Positions 22,056 to 31,113 of a DNA stretch of 64,000 bases are shown here, piece by piece. Within the stretch, counting starts at the first letter, position 1, and each line of letters opens with the position of its first letter. The DNA comes from Prorocentrum cordatum (Eukaryota; Sar; Dinophyceae; Prorocentrales; Prorocentraceae). Below the pieces are notes generated by a model that was not told where the DNA came from, did no database searches, and saw only the letters and a list, made by a program, of their open reading frames with translations. Both the position numbers and the translations under genes were made by a program. The DNA lies in the NCBI GenBank assembly GCA_963575745.1, contig CAUYUJ010007446.1, positions 40,001 through 104,000 of the forward strand. The letters run 5' to 3'.

Positions 22056-22562
22056 TTGCGTCAGCGTGCGCGAGTTTGTCTCGACCCTGAAGTTCGGAAC
22101 CATAGGCAACGAAAACGGCCAGAAGACCGCCGAAGATCGCCCGAGGCAGATGGGTAACAAGGGGTTAATGGTTGAATACGTTCGGCGGCGCGCTCGGGGG
22201 GGAAGTGGGAGGGGGCGGGCCAGTTCGGAAGGCTCGGAAGCCATCCAGCCTTCTGAGAAGTTTTCTAAGCCTTCTCCAAGGACACCACACACTTCTCACA
22301 AGGCCAGAGGGCCTCTGAGGAGCCCCGCCGCCTTCTGATAAGGCCTTTTCCTTCGGGCGCGCCGCCGATACGTCGCGCAGCGGCAGTCGTTACCCCGCCT
22401 CCTTCGCCCTTGCCTCTGCTCGCGCCCTCGGCGCGCGCGGTCCGAGGCCGAGCGCCGGCCACTGCGGCGAGGCCCGCCGCGGGAGGGGTGCACCCGCAGA
22501 GGCGGGTGTGGGGAATTCGGTCGCAGATCATGGGAGCCCGGTGTACGCTGTTAATTTTTGGT
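22056..22562. other. no recognisable gene
   Basis: Unique-looking sequence with CCTTCTGAGAAG-type short direct and inverted repeats at 22248-22345 and a GC-rich part at 22370-22500. No coding signal. Confidence 0.45.
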
Positions 22563-22702
22563 TTCTTGCGTCGACTAGCGTCGACTAGCGTCTGGGAGTA
22601 GACGAGGTAGTGCCGACTTAGCGTCGGCTAGCGTCGATTCGCGCCGATCAGGCATCGATTAGCGTCGACACGCGTCGCTTAGCGTCGATCGGCGTCGATT
22701 CG
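22563..22702 (+). repeat. 10-bp minisatellite, AGCGTCGAYT
   Basis: Repeated TAGCGTCGACTAGCGTC, GCGTCGGCTAGCGTCGATTC and GCGTCGATCGGCGTCGATTC. Units are about 10-11 bp with small variations. Confidence 0.85.
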
Positions 22703-22749
22703 CAAGAGCCGGCAAGATGGTGTGGGAGGCCCCCATGAGTTGCCACCGA

Positions 22750-23290
22750 AGGGTGGGGGGAGGGCATCCCGAACCCGGCCCCCGCCGCCCATCAAGCTGC
22801 CTGCATCGTGGATCGGCGAGAGCAGGGTTCGGACTTCGCCGCCGACTGGGTCCCCCTTCCCCGCTCTCCCCACGGGCAGCGGGCCTCCCCGTCGCGCATC
22901 CGCAATCCTTCCCAAGTTGGCGGCGCCCACGGGGGGGTGGAAGGAGGGGGGAAGTCTTTTTAGAAACACCCCGCGCGGGTCTTCTGCATAGATGTAAGGT
23001 CGGCGCCTTCTAAGAAGCAGCCTCCTGCAAAGAAGCCTTCCCCCCAGCCCCTAACACCATACACGCGCCGCCAAGGGTTGGGGTGGAGGAGGGAGGGCAT
23101 CCCCAACCCAATCCCCGCCGGAGAGCATCCCCAACCCCATCTCCGCCGCCCATCGAGTTGCTTGGATCTGTGCCCCCCTTCCCCCCTCTCCCCACGAGCA
23201 GCGGACCTCGCCTGTCCCGTCGCTCATCCGTGTTCCTCCCCAAGTTGGCGGCGCGCACGAGGGGTTGGAGGGAGGGGGGAGGGCTGCTTA
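22750..23290 (+). repeat. pair of direct repeats of about 220 bp
   Basis: 22752-22965 and 23072-23285 share GGGAGGGCATCCCnAACCC, CCGCCGCCCATC, CCCCTCTCCCCACG, GCAGCGG and CCCAAGTTGGCGGCGCnCACG followed by GGGGGTGGAnGGAGGGGGGA. Divergence is moderate. The second copy lies inside the inverted-repeat element at 23002-23317. Confidence 0.8.
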
Positions 23291-23317
23291 GCAGGAGGCT
23301 GCTTCTTGGAGGGCGCC
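23002..23317. mobile_element. small element with 36-bp terminal inverted repeats
   Basis: The left end, 23002-23037, contains AAGAAGCAGCCTCCTGC. The right end, 23282-23317, contains GCAGGAGGCTGCTTCTT. Over 36 bases the ends are inverted copies with about five mismatches. The inside is 244 bp, most of it the second 220-bp repeat, and has no coding capacity. I see no clear target-site duplication. It could be a non-autonomous foldback element or an inverted duplication of a short piece. Confidence 0.55.
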
Positions 23318-23357
23318 GGCTCCTTTATAGAGATACAGAATAAGATAAGTTAGGCTT

Positions 23358-23879
23358 ATGCTTTGTTCTCTTAGGGGGAGGAAGAGGAAGGGCGAAACTG
23401 GCGGGAAAGGAGAGGCTCTATGCCCGTGGGGGAGACGGCTGCAGGGCGAGGAAGAGGAAGGGGGGTGGAACCTGGGGCGAGAGGGTGCGGGGGAACGCCC
23501 CTCCGAGCTGATATGTGCTCTGTCCCCGGACTGCGCGGGGCAATGCGAGGAGAAGGGGAGGAAGGAAGAGCTGAAGCGGCAGCGCTGGCAACGCAAGCAC
23601 CACCGACGGAAGCGGCACTGGCAGCGACAGCGGCAGCAACAGCCGCAAGAGCAGAAGCAGGAGGCTGAGCTGCAGAGCAGGACAAAAAGCAGCATGGCAG
23701 AGGGGACGCGCATGATGAGTAGTTACGCGGCATTGTTGAGGAATCAGAGGTTGCGGGGTGAGATCAACGTGAAGGGTGGTCGCCCAACTGGGACATCAAT
23801 TCCGGTTTCGGTTCGTCTCGTGCGTGGGCCATCGAGAACCTCAAACAGTAAGTTTTTGCACGACGGATGTGCAAGTTGA
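23358..23879 (+). CDS. hypothetical small basic protein
   Basis: A 173-codon open frame. The first part is Gly/Arg/Glu-rich and compositionally biased. Residues about 70-115 form a strongly basic, Gln-rich helix (KEELKRQRWQRKHHRRKRHW, then QRQRQQQPQEQKQEAELQ) that could be a coiled coil or nucleic-acid binding tail. It ends with TRMMSSYAALLRNQRLRGEI. I do not recognise it. The purine-rich base composition alone could produce such a frame, and there is no supporting neighbour. It ends where the 14-bp minisatellite begins. Confidence 0.25.
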   Translation: MLCSLRGRKRKGETGGKGEALCPWGRRLQGEEEEGGWNLGREGAGERPSELICALSPDCAGQCEEKGRKEELKRQRWQRKHHRRKRHWQRQRQQQPQEQKQEAELQSRTKSSMAEGTRMMSSYAALLRNQRLRGEINVKGGRPTGTSIPVSVRLVRGPSRTSNSKFLHDGCAS

Positions 23880-23881
23880 GT

Positions 23882-24066
23882 GGTGTACCCATGTCGTGTT
23901 AGCTACGAAGTGCAAGCTATGTGGCGCAAGCTTGGTGTTGCCACCCACGTGGTGCAACGCGCGCGGTGAAAGCTATGTGGTACAGGTTACACGATGTAAG
24001 TTGTGTGCTCCAATCTACGTGGTGTAAGTTCTGCGGTGCAAGCTACAAGCTATAGTGTGTAAGCTG
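23882..24066 (+). repeat. 14-bp minisatellite (AGCTATGTGGTGYA), locus 1
   Basis: Degenerate units such as GCAAGCTATGTGGCGCAAGC and GTAAGTTCTGCGGTGCAAGC. A 14-bp unit is 42 bp over three units, so all three frames read the same 14-residue peptide, a permutation of CKLCGVSYVVQAMW. The same unit is found at 29.2, 40.5, 58.7 and 60.6 kb. Confidence 0.85.
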
Positions 24067-24083
24067 TGTGTGTGAAATCCGGT

Positions 24084-24262
24084 CACATCACTTTTCCATC
24101 CAGTTATCCTGCTACCGTCTCGGCTCAGGCATTGGAAACTGGTACCGCACCGTTTGCCCGCGGCGCCTGGGAAAAAGGGATCGCTACCCTTTCACCAACC
24201 TGCCTCTACCTACGGACATCCCAGTAGGTTCTACTCTTCGGTCTTCAGCCTACACGCATCGG
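24084..24262 (+). repeat. dispersed 180-bp repeat, copy 1
   Basis: CACATCACTTTTCCATCCAG, then CTCGGCTCAGG, AACTGGTACCGCACCG, ACCTACGGACATCCCAGTAG and GGTTCTACTCTTCGGTC. It aligns over its length with 28996-29171. A GT-rich stretch precedes both copies. Confidence 0.85.
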
Positions 24263-24324
24263 TTACCAGCCTATTATAGTTCGCTCGCCGTTGTGGCACC
24301 CAGCATCGTCATTGACTCAGTCGC

Positions 24325-25439
24325 ATGGCCCTGGACCCCACGGGGGCCAGTGCCTCTATGCGTGCTGGGTCTTCGACGGCGCGTGGGCTTTACGACACCA
24401 CGGAAAGGGCAATGGGACCGAGCATGATACCGCAATCCCCCCTACCAGGCGAAGGCAGCCCCGACGCTCGAGTTAAAGCGGAGTTCGAAGAAGTCATGGA
24501 TTTTTTCTCGCCTCTTGCGCCGGCGCTATCTCACGCTCCAGGGTTTGGACATAGCGTCCAGAGTCGACCATGACGTCTCCTGGCGCCACCTTTCGTTCGG
24601 AACCTTCGCCGGTGGAAACACCCGCGGTTGCCTTCGAAACCACCGCTGGTTCGCCTCGCCTCCTCCTCCAACCTTCGCCGGTGGAAGCACCCGCGGTGGT
24701 GGCGCCAGTGAAATGTATCCCCGCAGCGCTTCCGCGCGACACCGCCGCTGGGACACCAGGGGTCCTTCGAGCCCCGCATTAGGGCGGTGGGTGGTCAGAC
24801 TCGGCGAAGCGCATGCCGAGATCAACGCCCCCACCGCCGCTGCCAGCGCCCGCGCAGACTCCAGCAATTCCACGGCCCAGTGCAAGCGGTCCTGCTACTG
24901 CCGAGCGCCCCCCGCCCCCGCCAGTGCCCGTGGTCGCGCGGCCCGCGACGGCAGCTGCGCCCGCGGATGCCGCGGCCGACCTCCAAGATGCAATCGCAGC
25001 GCAAGAAACATATATTTCTTCGCCTGGCATGTGCATGGCCGCCTATGCTGCGCCCGCGGACACACGAACACCGGTGAAGACGCCCGCGCCCACGCAGGAT
25101 GCGCCCCCACCAAAGCTCCCACCAACCCAAGTCTTGCAGGAGACGGCCGGTGACCCTGAGAACGCCGTAAGGTGGAGGAGCATCGTGCAGACCTGCAACG
25201 ATCAATGCTACGAACCGCTGGTACGAGAGCTTTCAGACGACTGCTGGAACCGAGGTCCGAGGTATACAAGTATCAATGCCCGGCCTTGGGGCTCATCTCG
25301 TTGCAGAGCTCTCAATGCCCCATGGCCGGATGGAAACGTCAAGTGTGCCATTGCTTCGGCGAGTGAAGAAATCTTTGGCTCTGTGATCGACTTGGTCCAC
25401 GCTGGCAACTACATTGCGGTTCAGATACCGCTTCGCTGA
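24325..25439 (+). pseudogene. unknown Pro/Ala-rich protein gene, broken
   Basis: Protein-like sequence runs through two frames. 24325-24573 reads MALDPTGASASMRAGSST and ARVKAEFEEVMDFFSPL. From 24570 the second frame reads PSPVETPAVAFE, PSPVEAPAVVAPVKC and LPRDTAAGTPGV up to a TAG at 24780-24782. The same frame resumes from 24813 to 25439 with a Pro/Ala linker (PPPPPVPVVARPATAAAPAD), DLQDAIAAQETYIS and a more globular end, SEEIFGSVIDLVHAGNYIAV. One frameshift and one stop separate the parts. I know no such family; the layout (acidic start, Pro-rich linkers, small globular pieces) would suit a gag-like or scaffold protein. The PVETPA motif recurs downstream to 28.55 kb, which suggests these blocks belong together. 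Confidence 0.45.
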
Positions 25440-25535
25440 GGGACCACGCTGGGCCAACATATGGTACGACGATCGCGGAAATGAGCAGATCGGAGGTGCG
25501 TTCGCACATCTTGTTCATGCTGATATCCCGACGGG

Positions 25536-25739
25536 ATGAGTACCACCTTCTCACATTGCGACATGGAGGAACACCTTGGCAGCCCCATCGCAGAAACAGT
25601 CGTTGATGTGCCAGTGGAAACAGCTGCGCCACACAGCACTGACCCTACACAGGCCGACCACGATGACGATCAGGCTGTCAAAGCGGACGAGAAGATGATC
25701 ATCTCTCCGATCATCGATCCACCTGAAATGTTTGGGTAA
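25536..25739 (+). CDS. unknown acidic fragment, probably part of the gene above
   Basis: A 67-codon frame, same phase as the 24813-25439 block: MEEHLGSPIAETVVDVPVET, then TQADHDDDQAVKADEKMI. The acidic low-complexity composition and the PVET motif resemble the upstream Pro-rich block. It may be a further exon or a frame-broken continuation. Short length keeps confidence low. Confidence 0.3.
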   Translation: MSTTFSHCDMEEHLGSPIAETVVDVPVETAAPHSTDPTQADHDDDQAVKADEKMIISPIIDPPEMFG

Positions 25740-26239
25740 CGACCTTGGCGAGGCTGACGCGATTCAGAAAACCACGGAATCAGGCACCTGCACTTAGGAA
25801 TCGCAACAATTTCTGAACATATGAGAATGCGAGTTTACCAGCACATCACATATCTTTTATGAACGCGGCAAGCATACGTGCACTACTCATATCGATACCT
25901 TGTCTTTGCCGCATGAGAACGGATATGCAGTTTTACAACATAGGATTTGACCATCGCAGCGCATGGGCATTCGAGCTGACAAATATTCGTGGTCATGTGC
26001 GGTTCTTACATATTCTGATTTTGGTACCTGGAATACGAGTACGATGACGAATGCAGTTTATCCCATTGGATCTTCATATCATCTGCGGCCATATCAACCT
26101 ACACCCAAGAACGCATGGTCGAGGCTCCCCGCGTGGATATCCATCGCAACCATCCAGACTCCTTGCCTTGCGAATGTTACCGGGAGACACGGTTGCATCC
26201 GACGCGAAATTCCAAGGTTACCTGCAATCCGACTCACCC

Positions 26240-26482
26240 ATGAACAGCGACCAGACGGATGCGGAGACTGCCGATGCACTGCGACATGATGCGCGTAATC
26301 CTGAGGCTGGCGCCGACGGCGCACCGCGCCCCTCTGCGCCTCCAGGACTCGCACCTAATCCAGGAAGCTCCGCTCCCGCCGCCGCCCCCACCCAGGAACA
26401 AATCGTCGAGGTACTCCGTGCGGATTCCGACGACTACCTGGAGGACGACGATAAGGTTGCGAAGGAAGCCGTGCGCATCTAG
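26240..26482 (+). CDS. unknown Ala/Pro-rich acidic fragment
   Basis: The ATG at 26240 gives 80 codons: MNSDQTDAETADALRHDARN, a linker PRPSAPPGLAPNPGSSAPAA, and an acidic end, EQIVEVLRADSDDYLEDDDK. The codon pattern looks selected and not random. There is no recognised domain. It lies between two other fragments of similar style and may be an exon of the same gene; the sequence before it (25740-26239) is AT-richer and non-coding in appearance. Confidence 0.35.
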   Translation: MNSDQTDAETADALRHDARNPEAGADGAPRPSAPPGLAPNPGSSAPAAAPTQEQIVEVLRADSDDYLEDDDKVAKEAVRI

Positions 26483-26607
26483 CAGGCCAATTAGATCATC
26501 GCCGGGCATCCTGGCACGGCCTCGGCACCTCAGTCTCGCGGACACATTTCGGCGGGACATCGTTCCGATCAGATGACTGGTCAGAAATTCGGATAGTTCG
26601 ACCGATC

Positions 26608-27861
26608 TTGCCACCGATAACGGATAACGCTAATGCGATCCCCGATCAGGCCCTCTGCGACTTCGGACGCCCATTGGGCGGCGGTGGAAACACCCGCGTG
26701 CTCATCGGGGCACTCATCCAATCTGGAGCAGGCGAGATTCAGACGGAAAAGCGGAGCTGCGACACATGTTTCCGTGAGCTCCTTGTCAACGACAGCGACT
26801 ATTTCTGTAAGATGTGCGCGAGCGTTCTCGTTTTCGGCGAAGTCGGCGAGGATCAGGCCGCCTTCGTTCCGGGCGTCTATTGTCGGATCCGCGATGATCT
26901 GAGCCGTTGCGTTGCGGTGCAAGTTATGCGCGCAGACGTGGCCGTCGGATTTACAGGCCAGCGATCCGACGTTTCGAAGGATAGAGATTGTCCTCGGAGG
27001 CTTGCTGCTAGAGCCGGAAATTGGCGCCGCAGATGGATTGATAATGGATCGCTGTCGGCTGCAGAACGCCGCATGTCTGGCACCGTAGCTGATCCAGACG
27101 GCGTCGAGGGCCATCTATGCCATCCTTATGCGAACGTTCTTCTGCGCTTTCAGGAGTGGCCTGTCTTCTGGCAGCAGAAGACCACCCGCGGGGCAGTGCG
27201 CAACCTTCGACCTTTTACTCGTGAGAACATGAAATTTGCAGTGGAATTGCATGCCCAAAGTGTTGCGGCAGGCGGCGCTGGGCGCAAGGCCGAGGCCCCT
27301 GATGCGATGGGCCGCCCTGAGCGCTATGTCAAAGAGTTCGCGACCTTCTCCACTCCCTCTGGGAAGGGATCGGGCCCGATGAACCGCGCGACGCCCGCGC
27401 AGCTCCGAACGGGCGCCCACGAGGGCAAGGGGGTGAACCCACGTCCTGCCCCGCCTCCCGCGCCTCCTCCGCCGCGCCGCGATGAGTTTGGCGCGGGCGC
27501 CGCTTCCTCCTCGGGCGCGGCGTCCTCTGGCGGCCCTGCGCCTGGCGACGCTGGCTGGACTGGCGGGGCCGCTGCAGCTGCCATGCTGGTTGCGACAAGC
27601 GCAATGGGGCCGAAGACGCCGCCGCGTTGGCCGCAGGACTCGCAGCGCAAGATCTGCGCGGCCGTCCCGATCAACGCTGAGCGCAGCCGCAGTGCCAATC
27701 GCAGGCGCCGTCCAGAGGCATTGTGGCGCGACCGCCTGGAGTACTGCAGAGACAACGCGTATCGCTGTTGGCCATGTCATGTGAGTAAATGGGTCTACAT
27801 CGGTGAGAATGATTGCGAATGCATGTGGGCTGGCCCGAACATTACGCGCGCGATCGGCTAG
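26608..27861 (+). CDS. hypothetical 417-residue ORF, unknown
   Basis: Single open frame. The N-terminal part has a Cys-rich stretch, CDTCFRELLVNDSDYFCKMC, resembling a small zinc site, though another frame here carries the PVETPA-type motif, so this part may be a shadow. Residues about 165-260 (HPYANVLLRFQEWPVFWQQK, then RPFTRENMKFAVELHAQSV) look like real protein. They are followed by a Pro/Ala/Gly linker (PAPPPAPPPPRRDEFGAG) and a basic, Cys/Trp-containing end, RDRLEYCRDNAYRCWPCHVS. I do not recognise the family. No promoter signal can be judged. The minus-strand frame over 26581-27114 is also open and cannot be fully excluded as the coding one. Confidence 0.35.
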   Translation: MPPITDNANAIPDQALCDFGRPLGGGGNTRVLIGALIQSGAGEIQTEKRSCDTCFRELLVNDSDYFCKMCASVLVFGEVGEDQAAFVPGVYCRIRDDLSRCVAVQVMRADVAVGFTGQRSDVSKDRDCPRRLAARAGNWRRRWIDNGSLSAAERRMSGTVADPDGVEGHLCHPYANVLLRFQEWPVFWQQKTTRGAVRNLRPFTRENMKFAVELHAQSVAAGGAGRKAEAPDAMGRPERYVKEFATFSTPSGKGSGPMNRATPAQLRTGAHEGKGVNPRPAPPPAPPPPRRDEFGAGAASSSGAASSGGPAPGDAGWTGGAAAAAMLVATSAMGPKTPPRWPQDSQRKICAAVPINAERSRSANRRRRPEALWRDRLEYCRDNAYRCWPCHVSKWVYIGENDCECMWAGPNITRAIG

Positions 27862-28869
27862 TTCCATAACCAGGGCAGTCGCATGTGGGATGGTGCGTAT
27901 AATGACTTCAACAGGCTTCGTGATTGATTTACTGATGATTTGATATCGTTACGCATCTTTTGGCATGCGTACAGTATTTAGCCGGCTTTCATATGAGAGC
28001 ATGTCGTCGCCGACCTTTTGGCGCTATGGGCGTAAACGCACCCTGGCAGGTCGCGCGCCATTCGCACATGGGATTCTAGGCGACGTCGAGGCCATGAACG
28101 CACCCAGGCAGGTTGCCGGTCGTACACCGTATCACACTATACATGTCAATATCTTTGCATAGGATGTCGGAAACACAGAGTACGACAGATGCAAAGCATG
28201 ACCCCCAGGATTTGTCATTCAGTAGTGTTCTCTCGTTTGCAATATTTTGGACATTCACCGCATGACTTCGGGGCCTGGACTGCCTCGCGCATCACGTTAC
28301 TGTGTCATTAAGTTGAGCAGTTGCCGTAGCAACTTTGACCACATGCAACTTATTTGTTCAGTTGTCGTAGCAATTTTGATCTGCATGCCACATTGAGTTT
28401 GGGCCTGGGGTGCCCAGTGAACGATCCTTCTTTTGGCATGACATGATCAGTTGTCGTCAAAATTTTGATCGCAAGACCATGAATTCAGAATTTTGGGTTA
28501 CCATGCGCCCGCACGATTCGAGTGCTTTTGCACGCGACGCGTTGTGCGCCAGTGGAAACACCCGCGTTTGTATACTTGACGCGGCATCCCTCCCATTCCT
28601 TCTACCCGTTGTTCTCCCAACCTCGTCACCCGTGGACCAGGGGAGTCGTCAAGGAATGGGGGGCGTGCCCCGGGCCGGCTAAAGGCGGGTAGTCTCCCCC
28701 AGGTACTTTGTGTGACGTGGTTGGCTTTCCTGGCCGTGGCGGCCTCGTTAGGAGGTTACACGGGATGGAAAAGTGTGTCGAGTTGACCTCACACCTCTGA
28801 TCCCGAGCCCCGCCTTTGTCTCCCGCGGGCTCGAGGCCCACGTGGACCGGGCGGGATTCGGGACGCGGT
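27862..28869. other. no recognisable gene; AT-richer, short direct repeats
   Basis: Three copies of a CAGTTGyCGTAGCAAyTTTGAyC block lie near 28317, 28357 and 28448. At 28549 CCAGTGGAAACACCCGCG repeats the PVETPA-type motif of 24.6 kb. Otherwise nothing recognisable. Confidence 0.5.
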
Positions 28870-28986
28870 GTGTGCGCGTGTGTGTGTGTGTGTGTGAACG
28901 TGTGTGTGAACGTGTGTGTGTGTGAACGTGTGAACGTGTGAACGTGTGTGTGTGTGTGTGTGTGTTTGTGTGTGTGTTTGTGTGTG
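28870..28986 (+). repeat. (GT)n microsatellite with GTGTGAAC units
   Basis: GT repeat interrupted by regular GTGAACGTGTGTGTGAACG units. It leads directly into the 180-bp dispersed repeat, as a shorter GT stretch does at 24.06 kb. Confidence 0.92.
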
Positions 28987-28995
28987 AAGTCCGCC

Positions 28996-29171
28996 CACAT
29001 CACCTTTCTATCCATCCATCCTGGCACCATGTCGGCTCAGGTCTTGAAGACTGGTACCGCACCGCTGGCCCACGGCGCATGGGAAAAACGAGATCGCGAC
29101 CCGCGCCCCAACCTTCCTGTACCTACGGACATTTCGGTAGGTTCGATTCTTCGGTCGTCAACCTACATACA
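28996..29171 (+). repeat. dispersed 180-bp repeat, copy 2
   Basis: CACATCACCTTTCTATCCATCC, then ATGTCGGCTCAGG, GACTGGTACCGCACCG, CCTACGGACATTTCGGTAGG and TTCGATTCTTCGG. It is homologous to 24084-24262. GGTTCGATTC near 29140 resembles a polymerase III B box. Confidence 0.85.
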
Positions 29172-29175
29172 CAAA

Positions 29176-29300
29176 AACTACGTGGTGCAATTTACGCGGT
29201 GCTTACTATATGGCGTGAGCTATGTGGTGTGAGCTACGTGGTGTAAGTTATGCGGTGCAAGCTATGTTGTACACGCTATGCTGCGCAACCTGCTTGATGC
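29176..29300 (+). repeat. 14-bp minisatellite, locus 2
   Basis: Units such as GAGCTATGTGGTGTGAGCTA and CGTGGTGTAAGTTATGCGGT, the same unit as at 23.9 kb. It follows the 180-bp repeat here and precedes it at 24 kb. Confidence 0.85.
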
Positions 29301-29309
29301 AAGCTGCGT

Positions 29310-29560
29310 GGCGCGCCCACGAGGCGCCCGCGGGCAGGCACTTGGCGAAACCTCGGCACACCTCCCCAGGGCGGGGCGCCCACGAGCGCACGAGAAACGC
29401 CCACAGGGCGCCCAAAAGCGGGCACCAGGCAAATCTTCGGTACCTACCCCCAGCGCGGGGCACGCGCCCACGAGCGGGCAACAGACGAAACTTCGGCATA
29501 CCCCCAAGTGCGGGGCGTCCACAAGGCCCCACGGCGGACACCAGTTTTGGCAAACAATTT
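29310..29560 (-). repeat. GTGGGCGCC-type repeat, locus 1
   Basis: GCGCCCACGAGGCGCCCGCG, GGCGCCCACGAGCGCACGAG and GGGCACGCGCCCACGAGCGG: short degenerate units whose reverse complement recurs at 58.5 and 60.5 kb. At all three places the tract adjoins the 14-bp minisatellite. Confidence 0.7.
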
Positions 29561-30019
29561 TTCAAGCAAGCCAAGTCAAGACCCCTCAATGCAAGCTTCG
29601 CTTCGGAATAGTCGCTCAGTTGGACGAGCAACACGACGAAACATGATAGACAGCACGCGTATAGGTAAATTGAGATTGGCGAGGCCGTGGGACATATGAT
29701 GTGTGGGCCGAGAGACCAGTATCGTGATAAATGGTTTGGTCGACAAATGAGTATCCGGTGTAATTGTCCGCTCGTAAGTTGAATGGCGCGTCGAATGTAA
29801 AGCAACGGCGACGTCACCCCCGAGCCTCACTATCACCCGAAATCGTGATCTTATGACGCGTACATGTCCTGATCCATACATGTGTGTGCTCGCCAGCGTG
29901 GACCCCAACCGTTGAATTATGCAGCTGCCTGTGGTAAGTCCCGCCACCGTGCCAGGCCAGCATTCTGAGTGGCGATTGTTCGAGGGTGGGTGTGCCATGA
30001 TTGGGACGACGGTGAGCAT
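29561..30019. other. no recognisable gene
   Basis: Unique-looking sequence, less GC-rich than its surroundings, with only short frames on both strands. Confidence 0.5.
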
Positions 30020-30240
30020 GACGATGCTGCTGCTGCTGATGATGATGATGCTGATGATGATAGTGCTCGTCTTGATGACTGTGCCAGTGATATGGTGATA
30101 TTATTGGTACTCTGGATGATAATGATGACGATGATGAAGGGGATGAGGATGAGGATGACGATGAATGTGCTGATTATGGTGATGATGAAGACGTGGAGGA
30201 GGAGACGGAGGAGGAGGAGAAGGAGGAGGAAGGAGCCGAA
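30020..30240 (+). repeat. (GAT)n to (GGA)n microsatellite
   Basis: GATGATGATGCTGATGATGA-type repeat up to about 30185, then GGAGGAGACGGAGGAGGAGA. It leads into a G/T-oriented 12-bp array. Confidence 0.85.
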
Positions 30241-30284
30241 GACTCATGTGACACATTTCGTCTTCACTATTCGAGGAGCTCTCA

Positions 30285-30475
30285 TGGAACTCGTTTGGGC
30301 CACCTTGGGGCTGCGGTGGCCTCCTGTGAGGCAGTCTTGACGGCCCGTTGGGGCCGCTTTGGGGCCCTGTTACGCCGTCTTGGCTCTGTCGTGGGCCGTC
30401 TTGGGGCCCTTTTGGCCGTACGGCGGGTGTCGGAGGGCCGCCGTGGGGCCGTCTTGGGCCGTCCTCTTCCTCCGT
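30285..30475 (+). repeat. 12-bp degenerate array, G/T orientation
   Basis: Units GCCACCTTGGGGC, CGTCTTGGCTCTGTCGTGGG and CCGTCTTGGGGCC. The order GGA tract then G/T array is the same as at 3.9, 7.9 and 59.2 kb. Confidence 0.75.
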
Positions 30476-31064
30476 GGAGCTCCGCGCTCCTACCACCCGC
30501 TCGGAGTGCGGGCCCGTCTACTACGTCCACGTGTCGATGGCGGCTTGTGTCGCAGGCCTAAGGGTTGACACCAACACCAATATCGGCGGTGTTCCTCCAC
30601 CGAGGGAAGAAGATCCCGACCTCGGTGATGGTGGTAATATTCTGGCTTCCAAAGTGACCAAACTATTACCACCAACACCGACATCTAGGATCATCTCCCC
30701 CATGTGAAGCCAGCCCTCTGTCTTGGTGTTGATGCCCATTTCCAGGCCTCCAATTGTGCTCGCTGACCCGCCGCGCGTCCTGGCGCAAGTTCCTCCCCCG
30801 GGCGCAGCCGTGCTCATCCTCATCATCCCCTTCTCGTGGTCCAAAGGCATATCTGCAGCCGCGGCCTCGCGGGCCGGGCCTGCGGGCCGCGGGCGCTGTT
30901 CCGCGGATGCCCCGCGTGAACGCACCCTTGAAACCGCTCATCCCCAGGATCGCGCCCCTGAATCCAGACTCGGGCGGTTGGTAATAGGGGGTGGCCCGAA
31001 TGGGGGATGAATGATGGCCTTGTTTTCCACCACCAGCACCAGCAGTTGGAGGGGGGACGAAGGT
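30476..31064. other. no recognisable gene
   Basis: Two overlapping minus-strand frames (30521-30925 and 30666-31118) look mildly protein-like (TPYYQPPESGFRGAILGMSG in one). They begin in a purine microsatellite and show no family motif. Left uncalled. Confidence 0.4.
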
Positions 31065-31113
31065 AAAGGATGAGGAGGAGGAGGAGGAAGAAGAGGAGGA
31101 GGAGGAGGAGGGC
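31065..31113 (+). repeat. (GGA)n tract
   Basis: GAGGAGGAGGAGGAAGAAGA-type purine repeat; it encodes poly-Ser on the minus strand. Confidence 0.85.

Noticed and set aside
26581-27114. Minus-strand ORF of 177 codons opposite the 26.6-kb ORF
   Set aside because: Fairly protein-like, but no family match, and the plus strand gives a longer continuous frame; kept only as an alternative.
29100-29150. tRNA gene
   Set aside because: A B-box-like GGTTCGATTC exists, but no cloverleaf or A box at suitable distance could be drawn.
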